Assembly: GCA_964347345.1 (NCBI GenBank)
Contig: CAYFYB010000020.1
Span: 1 to 30,275 of the forward strand
Source of the DNA: JAJISG01 sp964347345
Lineage (GTDB): Archaea > Thermoplasmatota > Thermoplasmata > RBG-16-68-12 > JAJISG01
DNA length: 30,275 nt
Direction: 5' to 3'
Shown here: positions 24,637-30,275 of the stretch, piece after piece
Numbering within the stretch: the stretch's first letter is position 1
Layout of the letters: each line of letters opens with the position of its first letter
Notes under the pieces: model-generated
Seen by the model: the letters and a program-made list of their open reading frames with translations, nothing else
What the model was told of the DNA's origin: nothing
Databases searched by the model: none
Translations under genes and position numbers: made by a program

Positions 24637-25566
24637 ATGTTTCAGACCCGGGTGCAAAGGGCGGTGGTGGTAGCAGTGGCCGCCGCCGCCGTCTTGTCCG
24701 TTCTCGCCGGTGGAGCCTTCCTGGCGATGGTGCCCCTCGAGGAACAGGCCGCCCGTCTCACTGTCGTGGCCTCCTTCTTTCCACTCTACGAGTTTGCAAC
24801 CCTCCTCGTCGGTACTGATGTAGAAGTCAGAATCCTAGTACCACCCGGAGTGGAGCCCCACGACTGGGAACCCAGGCCAGGAGACCTCTCTGTGGTCGCT
24901 GAAGCGGACCTCCTGATATACATCCACCCGGAGTTTGAGACCTACGTCCCCTCCCTTCTTGCTGCGGTCCCTGCGCCGCCCGCTACCGCCGTGATGTCCG
25001 AAGGTCTGGAACTCCTCCTTTGGCAGCAGGGATCCGAGGTCGTCATCGACCCCCATATCTGGCTGGACCCTCTTCTCATTGAGCATCAGGTTCTTCTGAT
25101 CCGGGACGCCCTGATACGCATCGACCCTGGACATGAATCCGATTACAGGCTCCGAGCCTCCTTCTTACTTGCCAAATTGGAGCGGTTGCATGAAGACTTC
25201 GTCGAGGGATTGTCGCTCTGTGAGGTCCGGACCTTCATAGCCTCCCACGCGGCCTTCACCTACTTCGCCCTCCGTTACGACCTCACCTTGGAGCCCATTA
25301 CCAGGAACCCTGAAGTCGGTCCGAGCCTGGGTCGCATCCAGGAGCTCATAGACTACGCCCGCGCTCATGATCTCAAGGTGATATACACGGAGCCTCTGCT
25401 CGCCGGAGGAACGGCCCAGGTAATAGCCGAGGAGATAGGGGGCACAACGCTGACCCTGGATCCTGTGGAGGGCTCGACTTCAAAGGGTTCTACCGTCCGA
25501 ACCTATTTCTCCATCATGAGGGATAACCTAGACAACCTTCGCGTCGGTTTGAGGTGTTCCCCATGA
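24637..25566 (+). CDS. znuA: zinc/manganese ABC transporter substrate-binding protein
   Basis: The cluster A-I solute-binding protein of a Zn/Mn importer, 309 residues, held outside the membrane by an N-terminal hydrophobic segment at about 9-31 (no lipobox cysteine, so an uncleaved or archaeal anchor). Metal ligands by family pattern are H75 (VEPHDWEP), H140 (DPHIWLDP), H204 (ASHAAFTYF) and an acid at E252 (YTEPLLAGG). The histidine-rich loop of many zinc-specific members is missing, so Mn or another divalent metal is possible. It overlaps the ATPase gene by 4 nt (ATGA). Confidence 0.85.
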   Translation: MFQTRVQRAVVVAVAAAAVLSVLAGGAFLAMVPLEEQAARLTVVASFFPLYEFATLLVGTDVEVRILVPPGVEPHDWEPRPGDLSVVAEADLLIYIHPEFETYVPSLLAAVPAPPATAVMSEGLELLLWQQGSEVVIDPHIWLDPLLIEHQVLLIRDALIRIDPGHESDYRLRASFLLAKLERLHEDFVEGLSLCEVRTFIASHAAFTYFALRYDLTLEPITRNPEVGPSLGRIQELIDYARAHDLKVIYTEPLLAGGTAQVIAEEIGGTTLTLDPVEGSTSKGSTVRTYFSIMRDNLDNLRVGLRCSP

Positions 25567-26306
25567 ACGTTGTCGACATCAGGGAGGTCGGGGTGCGACT
25601 GGATGGCACCCACGTCCTCGAGGACATCACCATGGAGATACCCCCAGGGGACTTCGTCGCCCTGATTGGTCAGAACGGTGCAGGCAAGACCACACTAATA
25701 AAGACAATCTTGGGCAGCCTGAAGCCGCAGGCAGGGTCGGTGCAGCTCTTTGGGCGCGATGTTTCCGACTTTGGCGAGTGGCACCGCATCGGATATATTC
25801 CCCAACACGCTACGAACTTTGACTCCCGCTTTCCGGCCTCAGTATGGGAGGTGGCCTCTCTCGGTCGAGTGGTGCGCCGTGGACTGTTCCGTTTCCTTTC
25901 GCCGGATGACCAGAAGGCAATCGCCAGTGCTCTCGAGAGGGTGGGGATGGCCGACAAGGGTCGTCGCCGGATCGGAGGTCTTTCGGGAGGAGAGAAGCAG
26001 AGGGTCCTCATCGCCCGGGCTCTGGCGTCGGAGCCCGACCTTCTCATCCTGGACGAACCCACGGCGGGGGTTGATCCAGGGACCCAACAGCAGTTCTACA
26101 AGTTCCTCAAGGATCTGAACGATGAGCGGGGGCTGACCATCCTTTTGGCAACCCATGACCTGGGTGCAGTCCTCAGGATTGTGAAGACGGTGGCCTGCAT
26201 CAACAGGAGGTTGGTCTGCCACCAAGCCGCCACCGAGGGACTGACGGCGGACCAGTTGGTGGAGACGTACGGCTCCCCCTTCGCCGCGGTCACCCACACC
26301 CATTAG
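25563..26306 (+). CDS. znuC: metal ABC transporter ATP-binding protein
   Basis: The nucleotide-binding subunit that powers import, 247 residues. Walker A is GQNGAGKTT, the Q-loop is GYIPQHA, the ABC signature is LSGGEKQR, Walker B is LLILDEPTAG and the switch histidine is in LATHDLG. ATG 25563 overlaps the binding-protein stop (ATGA); a GTG at 25554 is a possible but less likely earlier start. Together with the genes on either side it forms a complete importer. Confidence 0.92.
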   Translation: MNVVDIREVGVRLDGTHVLEDITMEIPPGDFVALIGQNGAGKTTLIKTILGSLKPQAGSVQLFGRDVSDFGEWHRIGYIPQHATNFDSRFPASVWEVASLGRVVRRGLFRFLSPDDQKAIASALERVGMADKGRRRIGGLSGGEKQRVLIARALASEPDLLILDEPTAGVDPGTQQQFYKFLKDLNDERGLTILLATHDLGAVLRIVKTVACINRRLVCHQAATEGLTADQLVETYGSPFAAVTHTH

Positions 26307-26315
26307 GGGGCGACC

Positions 26316-27149
26316 ATGTCCGTCCTTGATATCATGCTTTTTGGCTTCATGCAGAGGGCCCTTGTGGCTGGGATCCTTGTGGCCATCGCAGCGGCCATCA
26401 TGGGCACCTTCATCATCCTTCGAGGCATGTCCCTCTTGGGTGACTCCCTCGCCCATGCCTCCTTTGGCGGCATCGCTCTCGGCCTGTTTCTCAGCGTTTC
26501 GCCGTTCTACCTGGCCCTTCTCACCGCCGTCGTCGGAGGCATTCTCATCCACGTGCTGGAGCATCGACGCATCGTTAGGGGCGATGCGGCCCTGGGCATT
26601 GTGTTCTCGGCGGGCCTTGGCCTGGGGGTCATAGTTGTGAGCCTAGCTGGCGGTTTCAACGTCAACCTCCTCAGTTTCCTCTTTGGCAGCATCCTGACGG
26701 TCTTCTGGGAGGACGTCATAATGTTCGCCGTCCTGGTCGCCCTCCTCCTGGGGGTCGTGGTAGGGTTCTACAAGGAGTATCTCTACCTGACCTTCGATGA
26801 GGAGACGGCGGAGGCTAGCGGCCTGCCCACTCACGGCCTTAACATCCTCTTCGCGGTGCTTACAGCCGTGGCTGTCGTCGCATCCATCAAGATTGTGGGC
26901 GTTCTCCTGGTCTCAGCCCTTCTGGTCATTCCGGCCGCCACGAGCCAATACGTTGCCAGGAGCTTTCGGCAATCCCTCAGCCTCGCCATAGTCTTCGCCC
27001 TGCTGTCTATGGTGGGCGGCATCTTCCTCGCCTTCCTCTTCGACTGGCCTCCCGGAGGAGCCATCGTGGTGGTAAGCCTTTCACTGTTCGCCGTGGTCGT
27101 GCTGAGCGTAAGGTCGTGGCAGTGGGTCATGGCTGCTCCCGGGGGTTGA
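26316..27149 (+). CDS. znuB: metal ABC transporter permease
   Basis: An ABC-3 family permease with about eight hydrophobic helices in 277 residues. LRGMSLLGDSLAHASFGGIALG near the N-terminus and the KIVGVLLVSALLVIPAATSQ segment are the characteristic parts for Zn/Mn/Fe importers. A GGGGG stretch precedes the ATG, 9 nt after the ATPase stop. It completes the operon; a regulator is not visible. Confidence 0.92.
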   Translation: MSVLDIMLFGFMQRALVAGILVAIAAAIMGTFIILRGMSLLGDSLAHASFGGIALGLFLSVSPFYLALLTAVVGGILIHVLEHRRIVRGDAALGIVFSAGLGLGVIVVSLAGGFNVNLLSFLFGSILTVFWEDVIMFAVLVALLLGVVVGFYKEYLYLTFDEETAEASGLPTHGLNILFAVLTAVAVVASIKIVGVLLVSALLVIPAATSQYVARSFRQSLSLAIVFALLSMVGGIFLAFLFDWPPGGAIVVVSLSLFAVVVLSVRSWQWVMAAPGG

Positions 27150-27242
27150 ACTTTTCGCCTCCGGTTCCTCCTTCCCCAGCGGTGATTTCCCTACGTGGAG
27201 GTCGTTCGCTCCCCCGGGGCCTATTCGGTATCGAGAGATGGC

Positions 27243-27248
27243 TTATAT
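27243..27248 (+). promoter_or_regulatory. TATA box deciding the start of the TPR/zinc-finger protein
   Basis: TTATAT lies 22-27 nt upstream of the in-frame GTG at 27270. This places the start there rather than at the earlier in-frame GTG at 27195, which lies upstream of the box. Confidence 0.5.
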
Positions 27249-27269
27249 GGGAAGGCCCTCTGGACGTGT

Positions 27270-27872
27270 GTGCCCAAAGGAGATGCCAAGGGCTTCCTCG
27301 TGAAGGCCCAGAGGTCCTTGGAGGAAGGCAGATTCGAGGACGCGAAGGCAGCCATCGAAGAGGGCTACTCCGTGAGCCCTGACGACTCCAAGGTGAGGGA
27401 TTTCTACCAACAGATACTGATGGCCGATGGTGTGAGGCAGAGCCGAAGGGCGAGAGACATGAGGCGGGACGAGATCAGGTCCCTGGGCAAGGGCGCGAGG
27501 GGTTCCTACGAAGACAGCACGCAGGTCCGGGAGGCCTTTGAGGCAGCCGTTGAGAGCCTCCATAAGGTGCTGTCTGTAGACCCTTCAAATGCCAAGGCGC
27601 TAATGTTGAAGGCGGGAATTCTGGACAGGCTAGACAGGCGGGGGAGGAGGGATGAGGTGATACAGCTCTTCAGGAGGGCGCTTGAGGGACACCCAGGCAA
27701 CGAGGAGCTTCTTTACGCTCGGGACAAGATAACGACGCCCTGTTCCAATTGCGGAGACTCAGGCCTCTGCCCCGACTGTCGAGGTGCTGGTGAGGTGTCA
27801 GCCCTCTTCGTCAGGAGCTCCTGCCCATCCTGCAAGGGTACAGGGGTCTGCAGTCGCTGTGGGCTGCTCTGA
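27270..27872 (+). CDS. TPR-like protein with DnaJ-type zinc-finger repeats
   Basis: About 200 residues. The N-terminal three quarters are helical and TPR-like: two repeat-like units (AQRSLEEGRFEDAKAAIEEGYSVSPDDSK and the AVESLHKVLSVDPSNAKALMLKAGIL region). The C-terminus carries four CxxC pairs (158/161, 167/170, 185/188, 194/197), including CPDCRGAG and CPSCKGTG, the CxxCxGxG form of the DnaJ cysteine-rich domain, here without a J domain. It would bind two zinc ions and probably proteins. The GTG start is taken from TATA position; GTG 27195 is the longer option. The function is not known. Confidence 0.7.
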   Translation: MPKGDAKGFLVKAQRSLEEGRFEDAKAAIEEGYSVSPDDSKVRDFYQQILMADGVRQSRRARDMRRDEIRSLGKGARGSYEDSTQVREAFEAAVESLHKVLSVDPSNAKALMLKAGILDRLDRRGRRDEVIQLFRRALEGHPGNEELLYARDKITTPCSNCGDSGLCPDCRGAGEVSALFVRSSCPSCKGTGVCSRCGLL

Positions 27873-27995
27873 CCTGACGGCGCCCTCCCCTATTCCCCGG
27901 CACATCTCTTGATGAGGATAAGGCCACCCGTCGAGAAGGTTCTTGACATCTCCAGGTCCCGGTGAGCGCATCACGGCTGACACTATACCATCTGG

Positions 27996-28382
27996 CTAAG
28001 GGGTGACTGAGAGTGTACCCCTCTCTTTGAGGTGATCCGCAGACACGATCATGCACTGGTAGGTGAAGTTCCCAACCCGACTAGCAAGAAAATCGACGGT
28101 TACAGTTTGCCTGGCAGGAACCCTTCTGTTGATACCATAGTCTATGATGCCGAAAAAATGCTCTACATCTGAGGCGGTGACGTTGAGAATGACACGGGTA
28201 CCCGTCTTCACCTCAATCCTCTCCGGTTGCATCCCTGTGAGAGACATGGTCACATTGAAGTATGCCTTTGGAGCTCCGGGAACCTCCAAGGGCGATGTTG
28301 GTCGGTAGAGAAAGGCGAAGAAGAGCGTGGAGAGCATTAGGATGATTAAGAGGACAAGGGCGGTCTTCACCCAGGACCTCAT
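27996..28382 (-). CDS. membrane-anchored cupredoxin with partial COX2-like copper site
   Basis: A 128-residue protein with one N-terminal helix (TALVLLIILMLSTLFFAFLY) and an extracytoplasmic cupredoxin domain. The pattern SDVEHFFGI ... NFTYQCM ... DHLKERGTLSV follows the order of the cytochrome oxidase subunit II CuA domain. Only H75, C110 and H117 are kept: the second CuA cysteine and the final methionine positions read S114 and a charged residue. The site might hold one copper, a red- or blue-type centre, or none. It is divergent from a classical blue copper gene 160 nt away. Electron carrier, copper chaperone and sensor are all possible. Confidence 0.65.
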   Translation of the reverse strand: MRSWVKTALVLLIILMLSTLFFAFLYRPTSPLEVPGAPKAYFNVTMSLTGMQPERIEVKTGTRVILNVTASDVEHFFGIIDYGINRRVPARQTVTVDFLASRVGNFTYQCMIVSADHLKERGTLSVTP

Positions 28383-28404
28383 CGCACGGTGATGGCCTCA
28401 TCGG

Positions 28405-28413
28405 CCTTTAAGG
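28405..28413 (-). promoter_or_regulatory. TATA-like box of the minus-strand cupredoxin
   Basis: CCTTAAAGG, palindromic, lies 23-31 nt upstream of the ATG at 28382 on the minus strand. Confidence 0.45.
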
Positions 28414-28502
28414 TTGCAGTCCAGGGGCTTCAATCGGAGGGTCTGTCACAATGCAAAAATGGACCAAAACCACCCCAGCCAGTAGGTATCTGGAAGCCCA
28501 CA

Positions 28503-28512
28503 ATATATTTAT
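28503..28512 (+). promoter_or_regulatory. TATA box of the blue copper/Rieske operon
   Basis: TATATTTATA is the strongest TATA match in the window. It lies 30-39 nt upstream of the GTG at 28542 and 60-69 nt upstream of the ATG at 28572. It probably drives the whole cupredoxin-Rieske-cytochrome b run. Confidence 0.6.
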
Positions 28513-28541
28513 AGACCAGGAACTTACGCGGACCGGACGCG

Positions 28542-29162
28542 GTGGCCCAGAGGGATGAGGAAGCGGTGGAAATGCATGGTCGTTCGATCATCGCTAAAAT
28601 CCTAGCTTTGAGTGTGTTCTTCTCTCTGATCCTCTTCCTCCCTTGCTCCCTCCCTGCAGAGGCTCAAGAGCCTCAGATGAAGCTCTCCGTCACCGTTTAC
28701 GGGAGGGGCACACCAGAAGGAAGATTCTTCTATGAGCCGGCGGAGATCTTGGTCGCCACTCCTGGAATCCTTATCAACATAACCTTCGTGAACGACGATA
28801 ACGTCACGGGTGTGAGGCACGACCTCACTCTGGTGGTAAGCGGCGTTCAGCATCAGACTCCCCTCCTGTCTCCGGGCGAGTCCGCATTCCTAGAGTTCGC
28901 AGTCAACGAGACCGGCAGCCTCCCATACTGGTGCTCCGTCCCTGGCCACAGGGAGCTGGGGATGGAGGGCACCCTGGTAGTAGGCCTCGTCCCTCCTGAA
29001 GAAGGGGATCTCGTGGAAGGTCTGCCTCTTAGGGCATACTGGATCGGCCTCATAGGAATCTTCAGCATGGTAGCCGTGATCATCGTCTCCTACTTCGTCA
29101 TCAAGTACGAGAGCGGCCATCACGCCGACCAGAGAGAGCACAGGAGGAGGGGGCTTCCGTGA
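28542..29162 (+). CDS. membrane-anchored blue copper protein (halocyanin/sulfocyanin-like)
   Basis: A type-1 copper protein, likely carrying electrons between the bc complex and a terminal oxidase outside the membrane. The copper ligands are H93 (VRHDLTL), C131, H136 and M141 (YWCSVPGHRELGM), a full CxxxxHxxxxM set. A signal peptide (LALSVFFSLILFLPC, likely cut after AEA at 41) leads the protein, and a C-terminal helix at about 167-187 anchors it. The GTG at 28542 fits the TATA box; ATG 28572 gives a cleaner signal peptide without the acidic start and is a serious alternative. It overlaps the next gene by 4 nt. Confidence 0.85.
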   Translation: MAQRDEEAVEMHGRSIIAKILALSVFFSLILFLPCSLPAEAQEPQMKLSVTVYGRGTPEGRFFYEPAEILVATPGILINITFVNDDNVTGVRHDLTLVVSGVQHQTPLLSPGESAFLEFAVNETGSLPYWCSVPGHRELGMEGTLVVGLVPPEEGDLVEGLPLRAYWIGLIGIFSMVAVIIVSYFVIKYESGHHADQREHRRRGLP

Positions 29163-29434
29163 CTGAGCTCATCAGATCGGAGCCCCCCACTGAGGCCCTC
29201 ACAGCTCTCATCGCCCTCTACGTGCTGAGCTTCTTCCAGCTCTTCTTCGGCGCCCTAGTTGTCCTGGGCCTCATCTATGCCTGGAACGCTGCCTGGCTGT
29301 CCCTTTGGATAGCTGCCATGTTCTTCGGCATGGCGGCCATGGTGGACGTGTACAGGAAGAACTTCTTGCCCGACGAGATGGTGGTGAAGACAAGAATACC
29401 AAAGATAGTTCCCAGGAGGGAGTTGAGGGAGTAA
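29159..29434 (+). CDS. small two-helix membrane protein of the Rieske/cytochrome b operon
   Basis: Ninety-one residues with two hydrophobic helices (LIALYVLSFFQLFFGALVVLGLIY and AWLSLWIAAMFFGMAAMV) and a basic C-terminal tail. It starts inside the end of the blue copper gene and its TAA overlaps the Rieske ATG (TAATG), so it is made with them. I do not recognise a family. Position suggests a small subunit of the quinol-oxidising complex or a tether for the copper protein. Confidence 0.7.
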   Translation: MTELIRSEPPTEALTALIALYVLSFFQLFFGALVVLGLIYAWNAAWLSLWIAAMFFGMAAMVDVYRKNFLPDEMVVKTRIPKIVPRRELRE

Positions 29435-30183
29435 TGCGCAAGAGGGGGATTCCGGAGGAAGGCATAACCAGGAGAACCTTCCTAAAGGGGGCCGTGGCGG
29501 CGGGGACCGCGGGCTTCCTAGGGGTGGCTACTTACGGGACCGTGAAATCCCTCCTCTCTCCGGAAGTGAAGGTACGGGGCGAGGTGCTGGACTCTTTCGT
29601 CTACGTGAAGCCTGAAGGAGCGGCCCTCCCCATCTGGTTCGAGAGCATCGTAGGAAGGGAGGCGAGGATTAGCCACTTCCAGCCAGGGAGAGGAGCTAAC
29701 GTCCTCTGGAAGGCGGTCATTGATGAGGAGGGCCAGATAGTGCCCTTCACGGGCTTTCCGGGACTTTTGGTTCAGATGGAGGAGGAGGCCGTGGAGTTCC
29801 CTGAAGGATATCCTCGGGACGACTACATCCTTCAAGGCCTTTGTGCGGTCTTCAACTGCTGCACCCACGCCTGCTGTCGCCCGGGATGGCAGCTCATACC
29901 CCGATCTGCCTACAAAGTCGACCCTGGCTACGATACAATCTACTGTGTGTGCCACGACTCTCAATATAATCCCGCCCGCATAACGAGATATAAGCATACG
30001 CCACCCCCAGAAGCCAGCGGAGCGGAGTATCTAGGGATCTACAAGGAGCCGGGTCTCGGTCCGGCCGACAGGGGCATGCCCCTGATCCCTCTGGAACTGG
30101 AGGGCGACAAGCTCGTTGGTGTGGTGAGGAATCAAGACTGGTATCGTTACCTGGATTTCAAGTCAAGGATAATACCGGAGTGA
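29434..30183 (+). CDS. Rieske iron-sulfur protein, Tat-exported
   Basis: The 2Fe-2S subunit of a bc1-like quinol-oxidising complex, 249 residues. A Tat signal (ITRRTFLKGAVAAG at 11-24) also serves as membrane anchor. Cluster ligands by pattern are C143 and H145 (CTH) and C171 and H174 (CVCH), with C148 and C173 available for the usual disulfide. The usual HGS after the second box reads HDS. The two boxes are separated by 25 residues, longer than in mitochondrial proteins. The ATG overlaps the preceding stop (TAATG); the cytochrome b gene begins 10 nt after the TGA. Confidence 0.9.
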   Translation: MRKRGIPEEGITRRTFLKGAVAAGTAGFLGVATYGTVKSLLSPEVKVRGEVLDSFVYVKPEGAALPIWFESIVGREARISHFQPGRGANVLWKAVIDEEGQIVPFTGFPGLLVQMEEEAVEFPEGYPRDDYILQGLCAVFNCCTHACCRPGWQLIPRSAYKVDPGYDTIYCVCHDSQYNPARITRYKHTPPPEASGAEYLGIYKEPGLGPADRGMPLIPLELEGDKLVGVVRNQDWYRYLDFKSRIIPE

Positions 30184-30193
30184 GGGGTCAGGA

Positions 30194-30275
30194 ATGGCTC
30201 GAAAGCCCTTCGGAGGGCTGAGGAAGTACATCTTCGACTGGTTCGCAGAGAGGTTCCCCGTCACGCCATGGGCCG
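30194..30275 (+). CDS. cytochrome b N-terminus (partial, cut by window end)
   Basis: An ATG after GGGGTCAGGA opens a frame that reads on to the window end, including KYIFDWFAERFPVTPW. This looks like the amphipathic start of a cytochrome b ahead of its first transmembrane helix, and the gene order Rieske then cytochrome b is the usual one. Only 27 residues are visible, so the identity rests mostly on context. Confidence 0.6.
   Translation, partial: MARKPFGGLRKYIFDWFAERFPVTPWA

Noticed and set aside
1..30275. CRISPR arrays, insertion sequences and tRNA genes
   Set aside because: No regularly spaced repeats, no transposase-like frame and no TPsiC-like GGTTC-ATCC pattern was found by eye; a computed search would be more certain.

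Overview
The window is a GC-rich stretch of archaeal chromosome. Several signs point to an archaeon: a complete A-type (archaeal) ATP synthase operon, a TrpB2-type tryptophan synthase beta chain, a Ras-like small GTPase, blue-copper proteins next to a Rieske/cytochrome b gene pair, and TATA-like boxes about 23-40 nt upstream of many start codons, which suggests leaderless or short-leader transcripts. An aerobic or microaerobic member of the Thermoplasmatota or a relative fits best, but this is inference; no rRNA or tRNA gene is visible to settle it.

Layout. (1) 51-7765 is mainly catabolic: a zinc alcohol dehydrogenase, an SCP2-like lipid-binding protein on the opposite strand, a small two-helix membrane ORF split by an in-frame TAG, then a tightly packed plus-strand run of 2-oxoacid/acetoin dehydrogenase E1 alpha, E1 beta, a second zinc dehydrogenase, a second SCP2-like protein, a four-helix membrane protein, an acyl-CoA dehydrogenase and an acetoacetate-decarboxylase-family protein. 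(2) 7835-13381 is a mixed housekeeping block: heme O synthase (ctaB), a PH-domain membrane protein, a GNAT acetyltransferase, trpB2, pyrF and the small GTPase. (3) 13385-23293 (minus strand) is the ATP synthase operon in the order H-I-K-E-C-F-A-B-D, ending in a 42-residue single-helix protein coupled to atpD by a TGATG overlap. Subunit A carries a 497-residue intein in its P-loop. (4) 23413-27872 holds an M48 (Ste24-like) membrane protease, a ZnuABC-like metal ABC importer and a TPR protein ending in DnaJ-type zinc-finger repeats. (5) 27996-30275 is a respiratory locus: two divergent cupredoxins, a two-helix membrane protein, a Tat-exported Rieske protein and the start of cytochrome b, cut by the window end.

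How it fits together. The bc1-like complex with its membrane-anchored blue copper protein would pass electrons from quinol toward a heme-copper oxidase, whose heme cofactor needs ctaB, and the proton gradient would drive the A-type ATP synthase. The first region would feed reducing power and acyl-CoA from lipid, ketone or acetoin-like substrates, although the E1 pair has no E2 or E3 genes nearby.

Most notable points: the P-loop intein with both endonuclease acidic residues kept, the unlisted small membrane protein at the end of the ATPase operon, the amber-split two-helix ORF in a genome that otherwise uses TAG as an ordinary stop, a CuA-like cupredoxin that lost half its copper ligands, and a Ras-like GTPase lacking the catalytic glutamine.
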